From positions 1 through 64,000 of the forward strand of contig JACGCK010000072.1 of assembly GCA_014925825.1 (NCBI GenBank): 64,000 nucleotides of DNA, in the 5' to 3' direction. The notes beneath the pieces were generated by a model. The model did not search any database. It saw only the letters and a program-made list of their open reading frames with translations, and was not told the DNA's origin. Origin of the DNA: Pholiota molesta. Lineage: Eukaryota; Basidiomycota; Agaricomycetes; Agaricales; Strophariaceae. Position 1 is the stretch's first letter. Every line of letters begins with the position of its first letter. The position numbers and the translations under genes are program-made. Of this stretch, positions 12,341-21,800 are shown one piece after another.

Positions 12341-12452
12341 AGCGGCTTCCAAGATGCCCCATGTGAGAGGACTTCCAACAACGGCGAGATGAACGAGGTG
12401 CGCGTCGATCGTTCGTGTATTCTTGATTGCCCCACCGGGCACCACTCAATTG

Positions 12453-12605
12453 TGTGGGAATTCGTCGGGTCGCATCGCTGCGAGACGGGGTAGCGGGAAC
12501 TCGATGGCAATTGAGTGAGGAACGTACATACAAAAATGTCCCTACAATCTACAAAAAGATCACGTGTCATAATACGAAACTCCGCTGAGCTCGTAATTTC
12601 CAACA
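12453..12605 (-). repeat. 5' LTR of the 5.5-kb element
   Basis: 153 bp, TG...CA in element orientation. Right flank is ATATG (12606-12610), matching the left flank of the element. Confidence 0.85.
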
Positions 12606-12885
12606 ATATGCATACAGAATGTGGAAAGAGATTCTGTCAAGCTGCATATGTTTGACCTTGAACCATTTGAATGGTATCATACTGGTGGAGAGGAAGGAAA
12701 ATAATTATCAGCCCATCAGATTGATTAATCAATCCCAAAAGAAGCCTATTACATCAGCAACGTAAATGCACTGCTTACAAACCTATGCCATATCACTAAA
12801 TCAATGATAGGATCATTGAAATCATGTACACGCTATATTTAGCATTTCTGCCGAGCACACATGTGTTGGTTGAATGCCCAGAATA

Positions 12886-13827
12886 TAGTGCTTGAAAGTC
12901 TGGTCCAGTCCAGTTTTTTTGCCCATATTTGGCAAGACCGAGACCGAGACCGGTCTTCTAGTTTTTGAAGACCACAAAAAACTGGACTGGACCGACTTGA
13001 ACCAGTCTTTTGCAGTCTCAATCGGTTCAAAGACCGGTTAAGACTGGTTATGGTCCAAACCGGTCTCAACCGGTCAGAGACCAGTTCAGACTGGTAATAG
13101 TTAGGTAGAATACTCTATGTAGTATGTAGTGCTTCAAAAATATGAAAATCGGTGGAGAATTGAGTGAGAAACAATTAAAATACTAGCTAATGCAGTGGTT
13201 GAGCGCATTTTGTGATATCTCAGTCAATTCTTTACCATATACTATGATTTTATGCTTGTTAAAAGGGTAGTTTTAATATCTAACTGTATCCCGATTTGCG
13301 AAAGGGCAATGTCTATACTGAACGAAGCATAGGCAAAAGTGTCTTTGAAGTAGTCAAAAAGACTAGAAAACATCGATATTGCTATAGCTCAACCCAATGT
13401 TTTTCAAATATTAAGGTTTAAATTGCATTCTGTAAATCTATATGTCCTCTATATATGTTCAAGTTTGCGAAAGGTACGACCCATTAACGTTTGCACTGCG
13501 GCTAAAAGCGTTTTTAGACACCCAAAGTAATTACTGAAACAAAACTGTGAATAACTTTGTCAATTCTCATGCTAGAAATATGATTTGGGTATCGTTCGAG
13601 AGGAATTCTAACGTTTTACTAGCCTACAAATTTTCACGGCCAAAGACCGGTTGGGACCGGTCCAGACTGGTTTTTGATCGGTCCATCTGTTTTTTCAAAC
13701 CTGTTGGACCATGGACCGGACCGCGGTCTTGGTCTTTTCCGGTCCATCAATTTTCCTGTCATTTCTGGTTCAGTTCTGGTCCAGTCTCGGTTTTTTTCCA
13801 GTCTTGAGACCGGACTTCCAAGCACTA
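12886..13827. mobile_element. Non-autonomous hAT element, copy 2
   Basis: Ends TAGTGCTTG...AAGTC are inverted at both termini. A perfect 8-bp target duplication CCAGAATA flanks it (12878-12885, 13828-13835). It has the same layout as copy 1: GACCGG-rich subterminal blocks around an AT-rich core carrying GTTTGCGAAAGG and AAAAGCGTTT words. The 942 bp contain no transposase. Confidence 0.9.
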
Positions 13828-13835
13828 CCAGAATA

Positions 13836-14560
13836 AGACACAGCTTGCTCCTATTTTACTTTTGGTTTGATGTATAGTTGGAGGTTTCTATTGTAAAAAA
13901 GCAGAAATGTAGTATTAAATCATAACTTTCTAACTAGCCCAAGATCGTAACTTTCACCCGAGAATTGACTGAGTAATGATTAAATCTGATTTGAGACCCT
14001 AAAATAGGTATATTTCAAGACATGTCTCAGAATAATGACGTACAGGCGTACCAAAATGCCGTTAGAATGCCTTTTCCAACACCCTGTATGTCATAATGTA
14101 AGACAATCAAAGCCTGTAGGCATATTCAGCACCTACATGTCTTTATTTAAACCCTTTTACTTACTCAAAATGAGTAGGACAGATAGAATTAATTATAGTC
14201 AGGTCAATTCTTATCCAAATTTACAATTAATTTGTTTGTTAAAAAGGTGTATATAAAGGTACTATAATACTGCTAAATTACGAAAGTGCCCTGTTATTAT
14301 TCATTGAAAAGCGCCCAAAACGGTTTTCAAGTGCCCGAAATGAGGATGAAAAGCGCATTTGCTAATAACTTGGGCAAAACACATCCTAAAATTAAGATCT
14401 TGGGCTGGTTAGAAAGTTAAATTTAGACGCTTCAATGCTGTTAAGTTTCATGAGCAAAGACCTTTCCAGACAGGTTCAACTTGGTTGTTCTTTGGTCTCT
14501 CTAATTTTAAAATAATGATGGACTAAAGTCTGGTCCACATTATGAGTCTCTTTCAGTCTT
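13836..14560. repeat. Inverted-repeat remnant resembling the hAT cores
   Basis: AACTTTCTAACTAGCCCAAG near 13923 pairs with its reverse complement near 14402. The interior shares words with the hAT cores (CAATTCTTATCC, cgaaagtgccc, AAAAGCGCCC). No target duplication was found. It is probably an older, decayed relative. Confidence 0.45.
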
Positions 14561-14720
14561 CAATATGGCTGCAATTTGCATGGGTTATATAATGCAGTTG
14601 ATCTGATCAAATCAAAGTGGGCTGTGTGTGATGGAGCCTTAGACAAATAGAGGCAATCCATGATGGCTGCAAATTACAAGGCTTATATAATGCACATTGA
14701 TCTGATCAAATCTATTTGAG
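14561..14720. repeat. Two ~50-bp direct repeats
   Basis: ATGGCTGCAA(T/A)TT...TTATATAATGCA...TTGATCTGATCAAATC occurs at about 14563-14613 and again at 14660-14712, about 95 bp apart. No gene is present. Confidence 0.55.
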
Positions 14721-14879
14721 TAACATATCAATGATGGCAAATATCAGGCTATTTAAAGCACTGTGGAGATAAAAATAACACATAATGAATTGTGTGATTG
14801 ATGGCATCAGTGATGGGGATGACAGCGCGTACATTTTTTTTGCTCGGTGAAAAGAACTCACTTTACTGCGTAAAGACTC

Positions 14880-15235
14880 GTAATGCATATGAGATTCTAT
14901 GCCAAATAATTGAGACATGAATCCCCATATGAGATTTTGTGGCATCAGAATGAAATGCATATGAGATTCTATGCCAAATAATTGAGACATGAAGAATGAA
15001 ATGCATATGAGATTTTGTGGCATGACATTGAGATGCAAATTGCTATATGAGATTCTGTGGCAGCTGATTGAGATGTTTATGAGATTCTGTGGCATTTGAT
15101 TGACATAGTTATGAGAATCTATGCCAATTTATTGAGATGCAAATCTGGTTATGAAATTCTATGGTATTAAATTGAAATGGAATGAAATTTTGTGGTATTT
15201 GAAAGAGACAACAATCTAAATATTGAGATATCAAG
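14880..15235. repeat. Degenerate ~36-bp minisatellite (locus 2)
   Basis: Tandem variants of ATGAGATT(T/C)TGTGGCA plus TGATTGAGATG, the same family as at 6395-6600. It abuts the point where the transposase remnant to the right loses its homology. Confidence 0.65.
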
Positions 15236-15544
15236 GCATACTAATCAGACACTTATGATATTCCATGGTATCTCTTTGAAATATATATGATAGACTATGG
15301 TAACCTAATGAGACATGTATTTAGCTATGAGATAACACAGCATCCCAATGAAACACTTAATGATAACTCAAGGCAGACTATCAAACAGTAATGAAAAAGC
15401 CCTAGACAACCTAATGAAATGCCCTCATTACTTGCCTACAAGTTATGAGATTATGATAGGCAGAAAGAAAAGAAACAGCTCTGGCAATTATTATGAGACC
15501 TGTCTGATAAAAACATTGGCAAAGTGTACAATGGCCTGCATGGC

Positions 15545-16557
15545 AAATGCCACAAAGATATGATAAAAGTGCTAGCCACCAGTTCGAGAACAGCAGTCAT
15601 TACACATCGAGTAGCAAGTAACACTGTACCCTTGCCATATCCAGACCATCAAGCCACTTTGCTAATGCCTGCTGCATTCCCAAAATGACCACAGCGAAAG
15701 AGAGTGATAGCGAGCTGATCTTCGATAGGCATCTGCCCATTTGGAGAGTTGTTGTGGAAGACAGGGTGTTGACAAAGCTCATCTACTAAGTTGGTCAAAG
15801 GTTATAGGATTGACGTGAAGGAAAAGTCAAAAGTCTTCAGGCTTCTCATGTTTGTCCACATCAAGAACTTTGTGCATGTCTGCAGCAGGTCGTCGAATGT
15901 GCTGGTGGGGCTTCTGGTATCTATGTTTGTACACCACCTCCAAAGCTTTCCAAACAAACCACCCCATGTTGCCTGATGAAGTGGTCATATGAAGTGGTTG
16001 TAGAAAAGAAGTCGGAGTTGTCCTCGCTGCTCCAATCCTCAATATCTCCCTCAAAGCCTGAGATTTCGTCTAAGTCATTTCCTGATGCACTGGACTCTGA
16101 AAAGATATCACCCAAGCTTGAATTAGTAGATTGGGATCCAGAGTAATTGTCACTGTCCTCATATCCATCTGCTTCCAACTCTTCATTGAAGTCTGAAGCT
16201 AGATATCATATAGATCAGCATCTCAACTTGCAGATTTTTTGTTAAGTAGAACTTACCACCAAATGAATCTGACTTTAAGTCAGACATACTAGAGTCATTG
16301 GACACAGAAATAAGGTCATCATTGGATGACAAGAGATCAGATTCACTTGATGATGGAGAGAGTGTGACATCGAAATCCAAGTTGTTGATGTTGAAACCGT
16401 GGGTGTCCTCATCTGAGAGGTCAGGTGTTGATGCCATCTGTTGCTGTCGAAGCCATCGAGCTCGCCGGGCAAGGCGGGTTTTATGGACCTTGCAGAAGCA
16501 GAGATATATTCTGATAATGTTATTAGTATCCTTTTGACGTGCTGTTCAACGAGGCAT
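15545..16557 (-). pseudogene. PIF/Harbinger-type transposase remnant (N-terminal half only)
   Basis: From ATG 16557 the frame reads MPR-stop-TARQK, where related basidiomycete proteins typically begin MPRRTARQ; codon 4 is TGA (16546-16548). A Ser/Asp/Glu-rich region follows, with an intron near 16185-16255. Next comes a helical block with HPVFHNNS and IEDQLAITLFRCGHFGNAAG (about 15660-15780), typical of the PIF/Harbinger region just before the DDE_4 catalytic domain. A further TGA interrupts this block at 15649-15651, and at least one frameshift lies near 15785-15830. The DDE domain is absent; a minisatellite takes its place to the left. It cannot make an active enzyme. Confidence 0.72.
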
Positions 16558-16726
16558 GATGTGTGGAGAGGGTGTTGAGTTAGCATGAAGCTAAAGAAAT
16601 ATTCTTCTCTAGATTGATGTTATCTTATCTGTGATCGCAATCTTATCTTGATTACTAAGAACTAAGAACTATATTTTATCTGGGTAGAATCAGTTGAGAA
16701 TCAACATAGAATCAGGTTGTGCAAAA

Positions 16727-17860
16727 GGGGGGGTCAGAGTCAGAACCTGATTCTAGTGTGATTCTGTGTAAGGCAGGACACAAGTATACTCGCGAGTCTC
16801 GCGGATCCTTACTTGCGAGTATTGAAGTACTAAAATCTCATACTTGGATCCATACAAGTAGTTTCCCACGGATGACTCGGATCCGCGAGTATTTACTCAC
16901 AAGTATTGGCAAGTATGCAAGTACTTGTTGCCTTACAAGTAGAGCTGAGTACTTACAGGTAAACTTGCAAGTACTTGCAAAGAGTCATGTATTAAATAAA
17001 TTGTATAGACTTATAGAACTCTAAAAGTCCTTTCGAACGATGCCAAGATTGTATTTTTAGCATAAGAATTGACAAAGTTATTAATAATTTGATTTAAGTA
17101 AGTACTTTGGGCATCTAAAAACGCTTTTACCTGCAGTTCAAACGTTAACCGCCCGTACCTTTTGCAAACTTGCACATAAATAGAAGACATGTAGATCCAC
17201 AGGATACAATTTAGACCTTAATATTTGAGCGACATTCGGCTGAGCTATAGTAGTATCTATGTTTTCTACTCTTTTTGACTACTTTAAAGACACTTTTGCC
17301 TATGCTTCATTTAATATAGCCATCGCCCTTTCGCAAATTGGGGTACAGTTAGATATTTAAACTACCTTTTTAACAAGCATACAACCATAATATTTGGCTG
17401 AGAATTGATTGAGATATTACAAAATGCGCTCAACCACTGCATTAGCTAGTATTTTAGTTGTTTCTCACTCATTTCTCCACCAATTTTTGTCTTCTCTGAA
17501 TTATACTACCCAGATATTACCATGTCAAATACTTCTCAGAGTCACAATTAGATAAAATTTAGCAATATGATTATTAGTGCCATAGAGAATTAAATATATC
17601 AATATCCACAAGTACTTGCACAAGTATTTGCTATCCCGGAAATCCATACTCGGATCCGGACATACCCGTGGGAACGAGTGATCCGGATCTGCGAGTCAGT
17701 ATACTTGCAAGTATTCCCACGAGTTGACTCACAGGTACCTGCAAGTAGACACTACTCGTGTCCAGCCTTAATTCTGTGTCAAAATCAAAGTCAGAATCAC
17801 TCCAAAATCACCCATAGAATCACCCCAGAATCACTCAGAATCACCCACTCTGACCTCCCC
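16727..17860. mobile_element. Small TIR element split by a hAT insertion
   Basis: GGGGGGGTCAGAGT at 16727 and its inverse ACTCTGACCTCCCC ending at 17860 bracket the hAT copy. Removing the hAT unit and one copy of its 8-bp duplication leaves about 124 bp rich in AGAATCAC words, a plausible MITE. I saw no target duplication for this outer element. Confidence 0.55.
16769..17770. mobile_element. Non-autonomous hAT element, copy 3 (different ends)
   Basis: Termini TAAGGCAGGACAC and the inverse GTGTCCAGCCTTA are flanked by a perfect 8-bp duplication ATTCTGTG (16761-16768, 17771-17778). The core (about 17010-17530) is the reverse complement of the copy 2 core. The subterminal repeats are instead built from ACTCGCGAGT/ACTTGCAAGTA words, unlike the GACCGG words of copies 1 and 2. 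No transposase. Confidence 0.85.
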
Positions 17861-17909
17861 TATTTATTTGGAGTATATTGCACCAGCTATAAGTCCAAAA
17901 TATTCTCTA

Positions 17910-18192
17910 CAGTTGTGGACATGCAAAGCCATTCAATCTAGTACTTATCTCAGGAATGCAGATTTTCTGGGAAAATCTGATAACAGATTCAAACTCAAAT
18001 GTAGAGCCTAAAAATGGTGTTTTCTATGAGGTTTTGGGTACACCAAATTTTTGGGCCTATTGGCATGACTTTGGAACCCAATTTTGGCACTTATGAATCC
18101 TTAAGTTCCAGCAGTATTTAAGAGGTTCAGATGATTGTGACAGTGACAATAGTTGACGAAACAATTTGAAGGCGTTTGCTTGTCCACAACTG
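17910..18192. mobile_element. Tc1/mariner-like MITE, 283 bp
   Basis: CAGTTGTGGACATGCAAA at the left and TTTGCTTGTCCACAACTG at the right are inverted repeats, each bordered by TA (17908-17909, 18193-18194), the signature of Tc1/mariner insertion. There is no coding region inside. Confidence 0.78.
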
Positions 18193-18839
18193 TAAGTCAA
18201 CTCTAAGTAACATGAAAAGAACAAAATATTTGTCTTGTAGACAATAATTTTATTAAGTGGCTAAGATTTGTAGTGAGCTCTGCTATGCTTGTTATAGCCT
18301 ATATGTTATTTTTGTCTTTCTGCATGCCCCTTGGTCAAACATAAGAAAGGGATTTGACTTGGACAAGTACATAGCAATGATCATGGCACAAGTTGAGCAC
18401 AAGATGCATAAATTTACCTGTGAGAAACAAAGATGTGCCGCGGACGTCGGAGTGTGGGAAGTGAAGGTGACCGTGACGTGCGTTGGGGAAAGTGTGACGG
18501 AGGAGTGTTGATTGGTATCGTCTTCGCCGCCTCGCGTGTCGGGCTGTCCTGCCTCGTCGCTGTCCAATCCACCGTCCCCGCTCTCCCAGCACTCCCCAAC
18601 CACCCCCCAGCGTCTTACCGCCGAGAAACGAGCCCGCCGGAGAGCATCCCGGCCAGTGACTCACGCCCCGTCGCCCCCGCAGCCCGTCCATCTCTGGGCC
18701 CCTTCGCGCCAGAGACGCGCCAGACATCGACGCGCAGGCCGTCCCCAGCGTATGTCCCTCCATCCGCCCCCTCTCCCCGCCCCGCTGACCCACCGCAGCC
18801 TGACTGCCCTCCGTCGCGCACTACACCCCCCTCCCCAAC

Positions 18840-18884
18840 ATGAACACCAACTTTTCGCCCCAGGCGGCAGCAGCGGCGGCATAA
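18840..18884 (+). promoter_or_regulatory. 15-codon upstream ORF abutting the SNF5 start
   Basis: An ATG at 18840 opens an Ala-rich frame ending in TAA at 18884, eight bases before the first in-frame SNF5 ATG (18893). It is in a different frame. It could be a regulatory uORF, or the true N-terminus cut off by a one-base indel in a GCGGCA-rich run. Confidence 0.4.
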
Positions 18885-18892
18885 ACCCCGCC

Positions 18893-21800
18893 ATGCTCGC
18901 CGCCTTCCAGCAGCAAAAGGCCGCCGCCTCTTTCAACCCCAACATCAACCCAGCCCAGCTCCTCAACGGCGCCGCGGGGGGCTACCCCCCGTCCAACATG
19001 TCCCTCTCCATGGCGGGCATGAACGGCGCAGGCAGCACCATCTCCCCCAGCCAGCTCATGCACCACCAGCACCAGCAGCAGATCGCCAATGGCCTCATGA
19101 TGGGCAACGGCGGCAGCGGCGGCGGCGGCGCCATTAACCCCGCTGCCCTCTCCGCGCCCTCCTCCTCCCAGCACCACCCAGGCCAGCAGCAACTGCACCA
19201 AGGCCAGCAGGGCCCCGGCCAGTCCTCCATCAACATGTACGCTGTCCTCAACGCCCTCCACCTCACCCGCGAGCAGTTCGGCGCCCTCGGCCAAAACGAG
19301 CGCCAGATGGCCCTCGCCAAGTACATGTCCATGGCCCAACAGCACCAGCAGCAGCAGAACCAGCAGAACCAGCTCGAGCGCATGCAGCAGCAGCAGCAAC
19401 AACACCAGCAGCAGCAGCAACAGCACCAGCACCAGCAACAACAGCAGCTCCAACAACAACAGCAGCAGCAGCTCGAGCGCCAGGCGATGGCGATGGGCAT
19501 CTCCCCAGGCAGCATGGGGCCCATGTCCGCCGGGGGCATGTCCGGCATGGGCATGAGCGCCATGTCCCCCATGAACATGGCGCACATGAGCGCCCTCGCC
19601 CAGGCGCAGGCCGGCGCCTTCGACCGGCCCTCCTCCTCCGCCTCCTCGCATTCCGCCTCGCAGCAGGCCCCCGCGCAGAACCAGAACCAGAACCAGGGCC
19701 AGGGGCCGAGCGCGGGCCAGAACCAGATGATGCCGCCCCCGCCCCCGCGCCCCCCGACGGCGCAGGGCGGCGGCCAGCTCTCCCAGCTGCACCAGCAGCA
19801 GCTCGCCCAGGCGCAGCAGCAGCAACTCCAGCACCAGCAGCATCAACAGCAGCAGCAGCAGCAGGCCCAGGCCCAAGGCCAGCACCCCTCGCGCCCTGGC
19901 ACCGCGCTCGCCCACCGCTCGCCGACCATCCCAGGCCCGCAGTCGGCGTCGATGCAGGAGATGATGCAGGCGCAGAGACCGCAGAGCCGCATCGTACGTA
20001 TTCTACCCTTTTTTTCTTCATTCCATGCACGATCCCTCGCAATGGTCGTCGATTCTGACATAAACACCGTACATCTTATCTACAGGGCCAGCGCAACGAC
20101 AACAACAACAACAACATGATGAACGGCTTCAAGCCCCCATCCGCCCAGCAGCAACAACAACAACTACACCAGCAGCAGCAAGCCATGTTCGGCAACGCCT
20201 CGCAAGGGCAGCAAACCCGCCCGCCCTCGTCCCAGGGCGGCCAACAGCAAGGCCAGCACCCACACCAGCAGCAGCAGCAGCACCCCCAGCAGCACGCCCA
20301 GCAGCAGCACGCCTCGTCCTCCAACCCCAACCCCGCCAACAACAACAACGCGCACCCGCCCTCGTCCTCCGCGTCGCCGCCCGCGGGCATGCACTCGCCC
20401 TACCACGGCACGAAGCGCAAGCTCGCTGGCGACCCCAGCACCGGCAACCCCAGCAGCGGCATGCCCTCCGCCCTGTCCTCCATGGGCCTCGGCGGCGGCG
20501 GTATGAACAGCGGTAACAACCCCAGCATGGCCGGGCTCGGCGGCATGCAGGGCCTCCCCGGGCTCTCCTCGTCGTCCTCCTCCTCTAATATGGCGAACAT
20601 AGCGAACATGCCCAGCCTGACGCAGATGGGGGCGCTCGGCGGCGGGATGCCTGGCAGCCCCCGGATCGGCGGGATCGGGCTCGGCGGGCCGCCCGGGGGC
20701 GCGATGGGCCCGCCGGGCTTGCCGCGCAGTATCTCTGGAGATGGGATGGGTGGGATGGGCGGGATGAGCGGAGGAATGGGAGGTGGGATGGGAGGAATGA
20801 GCGGAGGAATGGGAGGAGGAATGGGTGGAATGAGCGGTGGAATGGGAGGAATGAGTGGAGGTATGGGCGGCGGCATGGGCTCGTCAATGGGCAACATGAT
20901 GTCAAACATGCCCGGCATGCCAGGAAACATGGGCATGGGCGGCGGGATGGCCAGCATGGGCAACATGGGCGTCGGCGGCATGGGCTTGCAGCCCAACATC
21001 ATGAACGGCCCGCGCGGCTCGCCCCGCCCCCAGTCCTCCATGGGCATGGCCGGCCTCCCAGGCGGCATGGGCGGGGGCGCAGGAGGAGGAGGCGCGATGA
21101 ACATGGGCGGCGCAGGCAGCATGGGCATGGGCAGCCCCGCAGGCCTCGGGCCCATGGGCCCCATGTCCAGCTCGAGCGCCAGCAGCAACCCCGCCATGAA
21201 CATGAGCATCGACATCCCCGCGCGCGGGCAGCCGCAGACGCCGCTCCGCCAGGGCTCGCACCCGCCGCAGGCTGCGCCGACGCCCCCGCACGCGCAGATG
21301 CACACGCCAGGCGGCGCGGGCGCGCACGCACCGGGCACGCCCATGCGCCAGGGCTCGCTGCCGCCCGCCGCGCAGAGCCCGATGGGGCTGGCGCGCGGCG
21401 GCATGCCTGGCGGGATGGGCATGGGCATGGGTCTCGGCGGAGGCGGGATGGGGCCAGGCGGGCGCATGGCGCCGTCGAGCCCGCACCCTGCTGCCGGGGG
21501 CATGGGTGGCGCGCAGGCGATGGCGATGACGCCGTCGCTCTCCGCCTCGACGCTCGGCTCCCTGGGCGCGCCGCAGCTGGCCGCATCCGGCGGTGCGCTC
21601 GCGCCCGGCGCGGCGTCCAGCGGGCTGCCCTCCTCCGCGCTCTCCGCCACACCCCAAATGGCCGCAGCCACACCCAGTACAGGCGCCGCCGCCGCCGGGC
21701 CCACCGCCAACGGGCTCGGCGCCTCCCCAGGCGGGCCGCAGATGGCGCCCGCGGCGCCCCAGCCCGCCGGCGCGAACTACAACCCCAAGACGACCGAGGT

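Larger units (their letters stand above)
7086..12605 (-). mobile_element. Complete LTR retroelement without recognisable gag/pol
   Basis: Two 153-bp direct repeats begin TGTTGGAAATTACG and end CCCACA in element orientation. They bound a 5,520-bp unit flanked on both sides by ATATG (7081-7085, 12606-12610). The LTRs differ at three sites. Next to the 5' LTR a possible primer site contains TGGTGCCCGG (about 12433-12443). The 3' LTR is preceded by a short G-run, GAGGGGG. The TGTTGG...CA ends and 5-bp duplication suit a Ty1/copia-like element. The internal region has no protease, integrase or reverse transcriptase motif in any frame I read. It holds repeats, a hAT insertion and GC-rich unknown DNA instead, so it is a non-autonomous (LARD-like) element that would need an enzyme source elsewhere. 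Confidence 0.82.

Noticed and set aside
12145..12606. 153-codon minus-strand frame spanning the 5' LTR
   Set aside because: It starts in the LTR and runs into the minisatellite; it has no gag-like motif.
18821..19915. Large minus-strand open frame (364 codons) opposite SNF5
   Set aside because: It is the Leu/His-rich antisense of the Gln-rich repeats; the plus strand has clear Snf5 homology.
20400..21710. 436-codon minus-strand frame
   Set aside because: A Pro/Met-rich antisense shadow of the GMGG repeats, with no domain.
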